A stretch of DNA of 64,000 bases from positions 186,001 through 250,000 of the forward strand of contig JAQOTA010000055.1 of NCBI GenBank assembly GCA_029532415.1. Direction: 5' to 3'. The stretch comes from Marasmius tenuissimus (Eukaryota > Basidiomycota > Agaricomycetes > Agaricales > Marasmiaceae). Below the pieces are notes generated by a model. The model saw nothing but the letters and a program-made list of their open reading frames with translations. It did not search any database and was not told where the DNA came from. Both the position numbers and the translations under genes were made by a program. Below, piece after piece: positions 1 through 11,133 of this stretch. Position 1 is the stretch's first letter, and each line of letters begins with the position of its first letter.

Positions 1-500
1 TCTCTCTTCGACCCGACTTCCTTCAGAGGTACAATCTGAAACCGATGGGGAGACTTGTCTCTGACAGCAACGCGTGTCTTCATCGTGTGCAACTGGGGAG
101 TGGTTTCCACTAAGGACGACGTTGAAGCACTAGGACGGGAGATTTGAAGACGCTGAGGACCCGGATCAATAGTCTCGCTATGGGTCGCCGACGCAGGTAT
201 ACCAGCTTCCGATGGAGTGACGGAACGGCGAGTCGCAAGAGCGCTCAGGTTCCCGGGATGCTGGAGGGGAATCTTTGCGGCAGGCCTTAAGGAGTGAGGT
301 AAGGGAGGTTCTGATTCACGAACTTTCTTCCTGACCGCTTTGCTGGTGCCAATAGAAGAGCCGATTGTACAAGTACCTGTAGTGGACGGTCCTTTCGCTG
401 CGAGGCTACCAGTCGTTTTGGTTCTCGTTCTTCGCGCAATTCCTGAGGCAGGTATGGAGGTTGGGAACGCAAAGTTCGGGTCCAAGATCCTAGTAGCCAT
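1..500 (-). CDS. N-terminal part of an unrecognised low-complexity protein (cut by window edge)
   Basis: An uninterrupted reading frame starts at an ATG on the minus strand (498-500) and stays open to base 1, giving about 166 residues. It begins MATRILDPNF and is rich in Ser, Thr, Pro and basic residues, so it is probably disordered. No domain is visible in the part that can be seen. The frame is open for 500 bases without an intron, and the composition is protein-like, which supports a real gene. The next gene (688-2319, same strand) ends 188 bp upstream of this start, so the two lie head to tail. The function cannot be told from this fragment. Confidence 0.55.
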   Translation of the reverse strand, partial: MATRILDPNFAFPTSIPASGIARRTRTKTTGSLAAKGPSTTGTCTIGSSIGTSKAVRKKVRESEPPLPHSLRPAAKIPLQHPGNLSALATRRSVTPSEAGIPASATHSETIDPGPQRLQISRPSASTSSLVETTPQLHTMKTRVAVRDKSPHRFQIVPLKEVGSKR

Positions 501-687
501 CATATAATGAGGAGCAAAGAATGAGAGGGAGGGTCAAAGGAGGGGGATTAGTTTTGAGGGGCGATGGTAGTGGTAAGAAGACAAGCACGAGATACTAAGC
601 GCCCGACAGCCAAGCTGTTGAAGTTTGAAGGTGAGCATGTGGCAAATCATGCACACTGCATCTGAAGCACTACAAATACATAGTGTA

Positions 688-2319
688 TCACTGTATTCTA
701 CATGGGGCAGAGGGGTACCCTATCTCCCCTGCCGGTACACCGAGCCAAACGCGTCCGTTCACGAACTTCAGCATATCATCGCAACCCTGTAGAACTTCAG
801 TCTGAGTTCCACGAATTTCTTCGAAAAATGACGACTCACTTGAGTTAAATTTGACAGAGCTGGAAGCAGCGTGAGCGACTGTACAGAGAAGTGAGATGAA
901 GAGGACTCAACGCACCATATGTAATCCCCGGAAGGTCGCGTAAAGCTCCCATCAGGCAGTTGATTTGATCGCGAAGCTGGCACAAAGACGCGTTCCTATC
1001 GTTCAAATCGGATTGAACATTCCGTTTCTCGTGCCGTAGCTAGAATCAAAGCGAAGTCAAATATATACGCCAAAGAGCGGCTGAGGAAGCGTGATCCTAC
1101 CTGTCGTACTAGGGCTTCCAGCTGAATTTTGACGTGGACAAACATGATATATGAGAAATCGAAGGAACAATAGACGAATCTGACAATCAAACCTCCTGTA
1201 TCCGTGCTCTTTCCGCCTGAAACTGCTTCTCAAATTGCAACTATTCCAGGTTCATTTGTTAAGCCCAGCACACAAAGACATGGCAGCTAACGTACCAGAA
1301 GCGGCCGTGCTGCACGAGCTCGCGACTCTTCCTCCATGTCTATGTCGGAATCAAACGCGGAAAGCGATGGTCGCATATTATGAGCCACGACGCGCGACGC
1401 GTCAAGTCTGGCCGATCGTTGAAGCTGAAGGTTGCTGGAAAAGGGGAACTTTCAGAACCTCGACGACCAAGAACACCGCTGCAAATTTTATCGCACCTTG
1501 AACCGGCTGAGCATTCTTGCATCTGTACATCTTCCGATCTACAAGTCAGGTCAATAGGCGTTCAGGTGCGGGGCCAAATGCGGAATATAACGCACGTCGA
1601 AGGCTCATCAAGATCCATAGGTACCTCCAACCTCCTCGGAGGGCGTCTGCCTCGCTGATGAACTGGGCTCGTATTCTTCTTGGGTGCTCTTTGTGGGCCC
1701 AAAATCTGCGGGACGACGAGTCAAATGTAGCCACAACGTATGATGACCAAGGGAACGCGATGCGAACATTGTGTTTGTGTGAACTCGCCTCAGTTCGAGG
1801 TGACTTTCTCGACGTATGTCGATATGAAGTGCGTGGAGACGAGATTTGGCGATCTATAGGCATTGCAACTGGTGCCTCCGCTCCCTGCGTCAAATTCGGG
1901 GCTTTTCTCTTCCTGCTTGAGGTAGATTGCAGTCCCCTCCGGTCGTGAGCATGGTGAGCAGAGCTGATGTCTGGCAAGGGGGTCATGTAAGGGGGGTCGT
2001 GATGCTTGGTCGGGGCGGAGGGGAACGAAGGCGGAAAAGCTGCAGAACAAGACACATCTAAACATAAACATAGCATGAGCCTTCCCGAGCAACGCACCTT
2101 GACTTTGTATAGACGCGAGCTGCGACTGTAAGCCTCCCAGATCATACGCATCCTCACGGGACCACATGCCTGGAGACGCAAGGTGGATTGAGTGTCGAGA
2201 AAGGATATCACCCCTTTAACAGACTCACGAGCGTCGAGAGTGCCGCCACTCGTCTGAGTGCCAGGCTGACTGAGAGCAACGCGTCTACGTTCTCCAGGAC
2301 TAGAACCCAATCGAGCCAT
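688..2319 (-). CDS. Ten-exon coiled-coil protein, function unknown (356 aa)
   Basis: Reconstructed exons on the minus strand: 2319-2229, 2169-2098, 2039-1625, 1538-1497, 1434-1296, 1240-1193, 1121-1101, 1039-916, 859-840 and 786-688. They sum to 1071 nt, exactly 357 codons, and every junction has GT donors and AG acceptors (for example GTGAGT at the first and last introns). The N-terminal half is Ser/Pro/Arg rich. The second half holds heptad-like stretches such as LQFEKQFQAERARIQ and LRHEKRNVQSDLNDRN, so a coiled coil is likely, followed by a compact C-terminus. I do not recognise the family. A small kinetochore or cytoskeletal coiled-coil protein is possible but this is a guess. Start chosen at MARLGSS (2319); an in-frame upstream ATG at 2496 would add a hydrophobic leader that looks like untranslated sequence. 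Confidence 0.6.
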
Positions 2320-4004
2320 TGGGTAGAATTCCGGAAAAGTATATGTTGTAGGGAGGTTGTGTAGTGTAAGGGGTAAGAGTCCAAGGATGTAAAGGAAAGA
2401 TACGTTGCAGACCCGCCGCAACTTAAGTGGAAGATGAAAAGAATGACAGGTGCTAGAGGGCAGAGAGTAGGATGGGGGTGGGAGGGAAACGTTCATCGGT
2501 ATAAATGTTCCTGCGAAGGGATCTCAACGCGCCTTTGTCACCCGGCTATCTTCTTTATGCACGCCACTGATATCTTCGTTCCTTGGTAGTTGAGCCTTTG
2601 TGTTCTCAGGTGGACGAGTATTTCAACAAACACGTGTTCATTGGGTTAAGGGTGCTACAAAGGAATATAAAGGCAACTTTAGGCCAAAGAAAGAATGCGC
2701 ACCATCTTCCTGCAACGATCTAGCACGTTTACTAGCACAGCACGGTATATTAAGCGGCGTCACATTGTTCAGTGTGAGCGAGAGGCCCTCAATTCAATTT
2801 CGAGTCTGGTCGTCCAAGTTCGTGTTTGCATGACTTATCCAAGACCTTGCTCTCGAGAGCCGTAGACCTCCGCATACTACGTTCCCTGAATGCGACACGA
2901 CAGTGCAGGGACGACATAGCGTTATTCCCTGCGATAGATGCTCAATAAGCCTTTGGCACCTCTTCTCTTGCGTCCTTCCTCCAGCTGTTGTTTTCCGCGC
3001 GAGCTCCAAACGTACTTTCCGTACTGAGTTGACATGATGTCAGTCAAATGGCTCGGACTGGAACATATCGTTGTAGATTCAACGTGGTCTTCTCACCAAG
3101 TTCATCAATATCCGACATGTTTCCGCTCGCTGGGCGATCCAGCATACCGAGGAGATACCGAGACGACAGCCAACGCTCCCTTCAACTCCTCCGTGACGGC
3201 AGGCTGTTGTTCCAGGTTTTTCTACTCCTGCAGTGAGATGTCGTCGATCTTGTTTGAGTTTCAACCTCCACTTCTCAGCCTTCTGTTCGTTTGAACTCGG
3301 GCGTGATGTGGACTGCATATGGTATGATGGAAGATGCCTGTCGAGCCCGATGGATAGAGGCTTTATCGAAACCAGAGCGAGGTTCAAGCGTTGAATGGAG
3401 TTTTTGAACAACTTGATTGTAATGGCAAGTTGCTGACCGTTGAAGGTAACAGGTCAAGTCCCATGTTCAAGTTTTGAACTAAACGGACGGACCGTCGAAT
3501 GGTACTGTATTGCCAGCAGAAGTTGAAGTAAAAAGTCAACCTGCGGGGCACGAGTGACGTAATGGGATTACACCCCTCCTCCGGCCCGCAATGCGCCAGT
3601 GCCAAGCCAATGCAATTTCCGAGCTAATTTCCACATCCATCATCCACCACCGTCTACGAAATTCTACTCAACGATTCGCATAGCGGTCAACTCCTTTAAC
3701 CGCCTTCATATTGTCATGCTCTTGCTGAGAATGATTGCTCAGATCCCGTGCTATATGCCAAGCTTCGCGCACCAGACTTCCAGTTTCGACCCTTGTTCCG
3801 GAAATGATCTGTGCTCTTTGGGGAAGATCATCTCCTTTTTGGAAGGATTCTGTGACCTCAAACAACGCGTACAGAACTCATGGCTTGACTTGATTCTTTG
3901 CTGAGATCTTCTATGCATGTAGTAGCCGGGTGCTATGGCGTCCGAAAAGGATCAGCTGGAGTAGAAAATTACCGTCATTTATCCCATTTTTCTCCTTGGG
4001 TTCG
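2320..4004. other. Intergenic stretch, no supportable gene
   Basis: Only short open frames occur on either strand. None has a recognisable motif or joins by plausible introns into a longer frame. It contains the promoters of the coiled-coil gene on the left and the metallopeptidase gene on the right. Confidence 0.6.
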
Positions 4005-4012
4005 TATATAAG
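4005..4012 (+). promoter_or_regulatory. TATA box of the metallopeptidase gene
   Basis: The octamer TATATAAG lies about 60 bp upstream of the ATG at 4073. That distance fits a fungal TATA element with a short 5' leader. It suggests a regulated rather than housekeeping promoter, in line with a secreted enzyme. Confidence 0.5.
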
Positions 4013-4072
4013 TTGGTTCAAAGTCATGCAATTGTTAATTGACACGCAATCGCGGTTGCTCTCAAGCTCACA

Positions 4073-5286
4073 ATGCGCGGAATGCTCACTCTTCTGCCAG
4101 CCTTCTTGCTCGCAGCCACGGCCATCGGTGCTCCTTCAACAGAACCCGTGGAGAAACGCCAAACGACGTGGAACCCCCCTTCGAACCTCGTCCAGCCTTT
4201 GAACGAAGTGTGGAGCCACTATGAACAGACATACAACGGCGGCAATCCATTGAGCTTCAAGAATTATGGTTTTGATGTTCGTCTAGTCCTCTCTTCAAAG
4301 CTCTAACATCCCATTCTCACATGTCCGGTTCAACAGATAGTCATGGCCAACAAGGGCCAACTTAACTACTGTGTCCGTCTGGACACCTCGCGCACGATAG
4401 ACGCAGCCACACGAGCCAACATCCAGAGCGCCGTTCAACGCCACATCAACAAATGGAACTCTTGGCTCGCCGGATGGAACGGTTGGCCATACGCCAATAT
4501 CCCAGTCAACGTCGTCGGGTATGCTGTTAGAAACCGCAATCAGCTCACAGGAGACCTTTCTGGTCTCGACATCTACACCGACACTGATAGGGACGGAATT
4601 CCTCAATGCGCAGAGGCCTGTGGACGATTCTTCCACCAAAACAATGACTACTCTAAATGTCCTGGCGGTGCTGCCCGACACTACGGTGAGTCGAATTGCC
4701 GTTCCACTTCGGGGTTTTGGAGATTGAAAGGTTAGAAAAACAGACATGAGTGTTTGGCCTACCGATGGGTTCGGTGGAGGTGCTGGCGGTGACTGGGGTC
4801 AAAGGATCGATGCCGACTACTTCTTCTCGACACTCAACGGCGACGACTACATGCTTCTTCATGAGATGGTAGGTAGTCTCTTTCACGAGTTGTCGTCTCA
4901 ATTCTCACAGTCTCTCGTCATACTAGGGACATACCTTTGGTTTAGATGGTAAAGAGCACGAGTCTTTTTTGCCTGCGTCTCCCGACTAATAATTCTACCT
5001 TTTAGATTTCTACGACTGGACTCCGACTGGTGTCAGCAGCTTCGTCATGAAGGCCTGGACCGCACTCTCGATTACGGACTTTGACGGCTGGGTGAGTTTT
5101 CTTCCAATAAAGCGATAGTCTCAATTCCTCATGATCACTCTTACCACCAAACAACAGATGTTGCGAGACTGGTGGAGACATCTCAAGTCCCGCTACGGTA
5201 TCAGTCTCACGGACGATGCTAGTAGCACGGCTGCAATTGAAGAGCAATCCGAGGGTGGTTCGTTGAACTTTGACGACCGAGTGTAA
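4073..5286 (+). CDS. Secreted metzincin-like zinc metallopeptidase (304 aa)
   Basis: Six exons (4073-4276, 4337-4685, 4744-4868, 4927-4948, 5006-5091, 5158-5286) sum to 915 nt, 305 codons. The protein starts with a signal peptide (MRGMLTLLPAFLLAATAIGA) and then a Lys-Arg Kex2-type site (EPVEKR), so it is predicted to be secreted with a short propeptide. The catalytic motif is HEMGHTFGLDD at residues 224-234, the HExxHxxGxxD/H zinc site of metzincin-like peptidases. The motif is encoded across introns: HEM ends one exon and a 22-nt exon supplies GHTFGLD. Similar small secreted proteins of fungi and actinomycetes are often labelled 'cellulose-binding family II' or neutral zinc metallopeptidase; I see no carbohydrate-binding module here. 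Substrate unknown. It converges on the esterase gene, with 361 bp between them that hold nothing recognisable. Confidence 0.85.
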
Positions 5287-5647
5287 AGTAGGATATTGAA
5301 TATGTGTCCTTGTGTAACGAGTCGGAAACCTGAAAAATCTGCTGCGGGGAGCAGTAGAGCGATGAGCGTCGTGGTGTTGTGTCCGTCAGGGTGTATCACG
5401 GAGGGAGGACGAGTTCCCGTTCTATGATCGACATGATTCTAGAGACCAAGGATGGCAATGGAGCTGGACCGGTAAAGAATAACTGGATGTGTGATTGACC
5501 CGAATGAATACAAGATTGGTAAGGTATAGTTAAGCGACGTAATAATCATAGCCTATAGCTAGGGGTATCTGGAGGAACTAAGCTTCGAGAAGCAGGTTTA
5601 CTTACTACTACTATTCGATATCCAAAGTCCTTCGAGAGTGTCCCAAT

Positions 5648-7202
5648 CTATACAGCCAAAGAGTCCGACCAATGCCTCACAACCCCCTCCCCAATAATCT
5701 GAAACTTGAACCGCTTCACGTCCCTCATAATAATCGACCCGTGCGAATTAAACACCGCATCCAAAAATGCGAAATGCTTCTTGATGGGCAGTGTGTTGAG
5801 TTGTCCTGCCATCTTTCTTTGCAGGGGGGACAGAACCGCAGGTTTCTCGTCCCTCGGTCCACCCTCGTCAACTTCCTTCGCAGTCATTGGCCGTTGAGGT
5901 TCTTCTATGAGTTCAACAACGGCCTCTTCCATATCGTGTTCGAGTCTGGCCAGGGTCTGTGCGAGACTTTCTGTGGATCGAGAGTCTTTCTCCAGAGCCT
6001 TGATCCTTTGTCTAGATTTTCTGGATGCCTTCGTGAAGCGTATTATGACGAGTGTCGCCACCGTTGGGATTAATAAAGGTATGAGTGCGTAGAATAGCTG
6101 AGAAATTCATGATGTCAGACCCTGTCAGAAGATAGAGTAGGATTAAAAGGGCTCACGATGTTAACGGGGAAACGGAATCGTAGGAAAGGTGGAAGGAATG
6201 GACGTTTAGGCTTGGTTCTCCGCTGTTCGAACCAATCCTTGGTTAATACTGTCGGCTTAGGTGTTGGTGCAGGTGGAACGGGAGGTAACGAGTATGAGCT
6301 GATGACCCGCGAGTAATTGTCCTCGTATTCTCTGTTTGCGCAGTCAGCAGAGAGTTCAAGCATAGAATAGATAGACCCACATCTCGATGCCATTTGTTGC
6401 GTGATCAGCAAACGGATCATCGACCTCTATCGCTGCGGTGACGAATGGTACTGTCGTGTCATATACACTAAACTCAAATCAGCATGGTGAACATGAGAAT
6501 ATGTCCAGAGAGCTTACGCATTGGCATATATCCTAACTTGCTGGAAGGAAGCGAGCGCTCGGTAGAATACTCGTTCTATTAGTAGTGATCACTGATCAGC
6601 AACCTGCTCCGTTCTCTGAGCGCACATTGGACGAACCTGGGTCTGCCATGACTTCGAGAAGAGGTTTCCCTGTATTTGACCAACTATCGGCGCAGTAAAA
6701 CTGCTCTCCTGTTCTTGACAAGAGTCTGGGTCCCAATGCATTCGAAAGCATCGACAATATAGACGGATATCGAGGCAGCCCGAGGTGCGGTGTTGCGATG
6801 GTATTGAAGTTCATGGGTGTCACATCCTTGAAGAAGCCCTTCTGGTAGAGAATCCCGACAACATATCTTGAAACAAGCCCTCCCAGACTGTACCCAGTGA
6901 TAGAGAACTTGTCAACTTTCTTTCCGTCTTCTGCCAGTTGCTCGACCTCGTCGATGACCTAGGTCGGATCTCAGAGAACTGAATGCAACAGAAAGCTAGT
7001 CATAACGCACCTCTTGAGCGACGCGCTCACCTCCCCAATCTATTCCGTCGTATGTCGAATCCTCAGCATTGGTTTTGGCCAGCATTACATGGAGGGTGGT
7101 ATCTGTTTCGACCTCCTTCTCTTTTGCGATCCGTTCGAGTTCCTGGAGATGGGTAGGGTTTCCCCACATTCCGTGGACCAATACGAGGAGATGTACAGAC
7201 AT
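5648..7202 (-). CDS. Lpl1/Rog1-type lipid-droplet serine esterase (DUF676)
   Basis: Six or more exons on the minus strand; the first is 7202-7011 and the second starts at 6958. The N-terminus (VLVHGMWGNP) and the nucleophile elbow GYSLGGL identify the DUF676 putative serine esterase family, an alpha/beta-hydrolase group that includes yeast Lpl1, a phospholipase B of lipid droplets. Other family traits seen are FNTIATPHLG after the elbow and the C-terminal segment ending GEGVVRHWSDSLAV. A hydrophobic stretch near the C-terminus (NILFYALIPLLIPTVATLVI) could anchor it to the lipid-droplet or ER membrane. Start chosen at MSVHLL (7202), just before the first beta strand; an upstream in-frame ATG at 7256 adds only unconserved residues. 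Role: probably phospholipid or acylglycerol deacylation. Confidence 0.85.
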
Positions 7203-8111
7203 TGTGGGGGAGGACTTTTGTTGGCTTGCAGTAATGGACGTTACAGTATAAATCATAAAGTGTTGCGGTGACGAACCGAAGGCCTCATGAAAATGTCATG
7301 CGGAATGACACAGCTCAATTCATGCCCGGCGATCATCACTGCGGCTATACGCGTCGAATCGGCACTTGTGTTCAGGGCATTTCGGGCGCTTGGGCGGAAA
7401 GGTCCATATCCGCGTATCCGTACACAAAATTAGTATCGCAACAGAAAAGACTGTCGTATTTGCGAAGGAGGAGGCGCGATTCGTAGCCCACAGGCTCATC
7501 ACCGTCCTGATATCATCGAAGTCATCACTTCAAGCTTCAATCGCTCAAATTGGCTAGCTTGCAGTGGCGGGAAAAGCCACTGCCGCCTCACAGCCTACGG
7601 GTTGGCGACATGTAAGGGATTATGTCGAAAGGATATCGCGGGCATGACGGACTCGGACGAACGACGAGTACGGCGCCTCGCAACCGTCGCAGCTTTGACT
7701 GTATACGCTTGGGATTTACCGACCTAGGACCACTCACTGACTACTTCGAGTCTTCTTTCCTCTAAAGACTCCTCATAGATGAAAGACGAAGCGTATCGGT
7801 AATCTGATCAGAGCAGCGCCCTGAGATTTCATATTACAAACCACAGCAGCCTAACCCGGATGTAAGAACGCTCGGCGCACAAGAGCGAAGTAACATCCGA
7901 GAGCTCTGGGAAGTCTGGCTGTGATAGATACCTGATAATGATCGTGAAACGTCAAATTGGCGACGTGCACGCCGCTTACCAGACTAGGATTTCAACACGT
8001 ACTGTACACCCGCTGTAAGCTGAACCCTGTATTAGAGCCTTGAACGAGAAATATATCGATACACGGAGAGTCTTCACTGTTCAGTCAATAATGTTCCACA
8101 AGTACCCCAAA
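7203..8111. other. Intergenic stretch, no supportable gene
   Basis: Both strands carry only short unrelated open frames. It lies between the start of the esterase gene and the end of the BTB gene. No promoter element stands out. Confidence 0.55.
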
Positions 8112-9098
8112 TCAGAATTCAATGTTCAAAGTCATCTGTTGAGCAAGTGGTTGTAAGAGTTGAGTGATCTATCTAATCATTCGGACACATACCATATCAG
8201 TTGTACGCTCAACCTCCTTAGCGAAATCATCCGTAAACTCTCGCATCTCCACGAGCACCCGGTCTTTGCAATACGGACATTGTACCGCTTTCCTGAACGT
8301 CCTGTTCATGAGATCAGGATCCTTCACCGTGACTCCGCACGGCCGCTCCTGGAGTAACAACGCGGCATCCTGCATGTATTCCACCCACCACGACCGAGAC
8401 GGTATGTTTTGGTTGTCGTACCCGGTCACTATCTCCTCGTTCGAGCACTCAGGACACTCTCCACCCGCTCCAAACTTGATATACGACGCCATATCTATCC
8501 AACCGAACGCGGTAGCCATCGCTCGTGCGGCCTTTCCGCTTCTGTGATGATATTCGTGTAGTCGATGCAAGGCGGTAGCGGGGATGAGGTCTAGCTCTCT
8601 GACGAATCGACGAGGAACCAAGGGTTCTCTGAGCAACATCTTTGCGGCTTTTTGGACCTGATCGTGGAGTTTGAATTGCCACGCGATACAGTAGGAGCGA
8701 AGAGGTTCTGCAGCAATGAACGGATCGAACTGGATTACGATCCGCTTCACTACTCCTGTCATGTCGTATTTCGATGCCGGTTCGAGGACCAAGCGGATCT
8801 CATCGAGGGATTCGAGGATAGGGCAGTGAGCCGGATGACAGAACATCAACAGTTTCTCGATGGCCTTGCTGGATTCTGGCATTGGTACTATGGGTAGACC
8901 GTCGTGATTCTGGATAGCAGTAGAGCGGGGTTCTGGTTGCGGTAATGAGAACATTCCCTCGAAGAAAGGAGATGCGAATGAGAGAAGGGATTTGTACATC
9001 CTAAAGTCAACACCGTCAACTGTCCGAAGAATAACGTCTGCCTTGATATCGTTGAAGATGGAATTGACTAAAGACGTAGCTGAAGGTTCCACCTCCAT
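8112..9098 (-). CDS. BTB/POZ-domain protein with two CxxC pairs (309 aa)
   Basis: Two exons: 9098-8193 (302 codons) and 8135-8112 (eight codons including the stop), split by a 57-nt GTATGT...CAG intron. The N-terminal third is a BTB/POZ domain of the type expanded in mushrooms: ADVILRTVDGVDFRMYKSLL, then SFASPFFEGMF. A helical middle follows, then two cysteine pairs, CPEC and CPYC, that could bind zinc. BTB domains mediate dimerisation and often dock Cullin-3 ligases; the function of this fungal group is not established. The paralogue at 42179-43207 has the same architecture, the same 57-nt terminal intron and the same eight-codon last exon. Without splicing, the frame would run on six codons into the intron and stop. 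Confidence 0.85.
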
Positions 9099-9321
9099 TT
9101 CTGTATATTCTGTTCTCGTGCGAGCTACAACATGTGCTTTCGTACCGGCAGATTGACCGGAGGTAACGAGAGATGATGGAAGTAGAGAGATAAGAGGCGG
9201 TGACGCAGCGCGTCAAATTTCGATGACATTGTCGCTGTTACCGCGTTCAGTATAAACGGAGGCTACTCAGATAACTAGCTGTAGATAGTGCCCTGGTTTA
9301 CGCTGTACAGGATAACAATGC

Positions 9322-11024
9322 CTATTCACTCTCTTCTCCGACTTCTTGCTCCTCTTCTACTTGCTCCTCCTCCTCTTCTCCTTGTTCTTCCTGTTCCTCG
9401 TCCCCAGATCCCTCAGATCCTTCATCTCCAACACCTCCCCATTCGCCACCTCCTTCATTCTCATTCTCATCATCTTCATTCTCATCATCGTCTCGTTTTC
9501 TTTTTCCGACCGATACTGGAGTTGAAGGTGCGTCATCGCTCGCAAGAGTGACACAAGTCAGACGTGTCCCTTTGGTATCGTACTGAGCCGCAGGCGAAAG
9601 CTCCACCACCTCTTTGCGGTCGGCCGGAAGACCTGCAAGATCATAGACATGTATCATTCCATCCGAAGACACGGTGCTGACGATTACTGTCGACTTTGGG
9701 GGGGTAGAATTCTCGTCCCTCGGAGGGATGGACACTGAGAGGGTTTCTATTGCTTTTATTCTGCTTTGGTCGTTAGAAACCAAGACAAACGGGGCAAAGG
9801 GAACAAGCACACCGATTTGAATGCCCAACCATCTTGCCTATTATCTGTGGTGGGTGATCCTGGTCGGTAGGAACATCGTAGATGGAAACATTTTTGTCTT
9901 CAGCTCCGATGAGGAGCACTTCAGTCTTTCCGTCGGCACAGAGAGTAAATTTAGCATCATGTAGACGCGATGGATGGTTGGTCGTATGGGTGAGCGTCAT
10001 TGCCTTGTACAAAAAATGCTAGGTTTTGTGCTGCAGTGCGGAAAGTGTGATGAGGACTGACTGTGTCATAAACATCGATAGTAGAACCAGAAAGAACGAC
10101 GAAACGCGTGCCGTCAGTCGACCACCGTACTATTTCGCCCTCTAAGTAAACGTCGTGAGATGAGGTGCAGAACAGACCACAATAGAACCTCAGCCTGACC
10201 TTTTCCGAGTTTTGTACTCGCAACACCCTTTCCGCGCATCAAATCCCACATCCTCAGTGCCCTATCTTTTCCAACACTGAGCGCGACTTTCCCTGAGGGA
10301 TGGACGGCCACACAGTTCACCCGTGCTTTGTGACCTTTCAGAGATCGCAATACTGACCAATCCCTCGCATGAAAGAGACACAACGTTCCGTCTTCAGACG
10401 CAGAAAGCAGGTATGATCGAGACGCAAAGTGAAGCTGTGTTATTGAGCCTATAAAAACGCGACAATCGCCAGTTTTACTCAGCTGTTTTTCAGGAGATCT
10501 CCAGAGGACGTACCTTCGTGATGCATCAGCCCTCCAATCTCTTTTTTCCTCCTCAAATCCCACACCTTGATAATCTCATCCGCACTTCCTGTCGTAAGCC
10601 ATTTACCCCCTGGAGACGCTGCAACTGCTTTTATACACGAGACGTGTGCAGGAAACATGAAGATAGGCTTGAGATCGAACTGTGTTTCCTTCGATTCTGA
10701 GAGTGAGGTGCTACCCTCTAGACCATAGAGCAATTTTTCGTACGATCCAGCGACAATCTTGAATTTCCCAATCGGCAAAGACACATTTTTTGCCGTAGCT
10801 GATTGAGAGGAGTCCTCCTTCTGTTTCCCTTTGCTCTTCGCGGATAAAGGAGGATCCGTATCGAATTTAACGCTTTCCTTGCGTTTCGCGTTCTGTTTTT
10901 TGGTTGGTGGTGGTGATTCTTTGACCCGAACGGTCTTCTGTTTTGAAGGTGGTTCCCCTATCCGAGCCCTTTTAACGGGCTTTTGAGCCAGCTTTGTCGA
11001 TGAAGAAGCTGGCTGTTTTGCCAT
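9322..11024 (-). CDS. MAK11: WD40 ribosome-biogenesis protein MAK11 / PAK1IP1
   Basis: At least five exons on the minus strand; exon 1 is 11024-10514. A basic N-terminal tail (starting MAKQPASS) is followed by WD40 repeats: AHVSCIKAVAASPGGKWLTT with a VWDLRRKK end, GSITQLHF...SASEDGTLCLFH, GHKARVNCVAVHPSGKVALS with RMWDL, EGEIVRWSTDGTRFVVLSGS, and later repeats at 10000-9600. The C-terminus is a very acidic Glu/Asp tail, common in nucleolar proteins. Family knowledge: Mak11 acts with Rlp24 in early 60S ribosomal subunit maturation. The 5' end and promoter of this gene are duplicated in decayed form at 19058-19574, next to gatA, so this copy may have moved or been copied from there. It shows no internal stop or frameshift and appears to be the working copy. 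Confidence 0.88.
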
Positions 11025-11133
11025 GGCGATTGGTGAAGTTGAAGGGAGAGCAAAGGAAAGTTCCTGGAGAGTTCTGACGCAAAGTAACAAAAATCGACCG
11101 GCAGGCAATTTTTTCGGTATGCGCGTTGCTGCC
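11025..11133. repeat. Promoter segment shared with the gatA / MAK11-relic locus
   Basis: This upstream region of MAK11 matches 19481-19574. Both contain a block reading aaaaatcgaccggcaggcaa, a T-run, then cggtatgcgcgttgc. In the other copy that ATG is the start codon of gatA. Here only five gatA codons (ATG CGC GTT GCT GCC, 11119-11133) remain before the similarity stops. It is therefore one copy of a bidirectional promoter that carries a small scrap of gatA. Confidence 0.75.

Noticed and set aside
9288..9551. Plus-strand frame rich in Leu, Pro and His
   Set aside because: Antisense of the acidic Glu/Asp repeat tail of MAK11.
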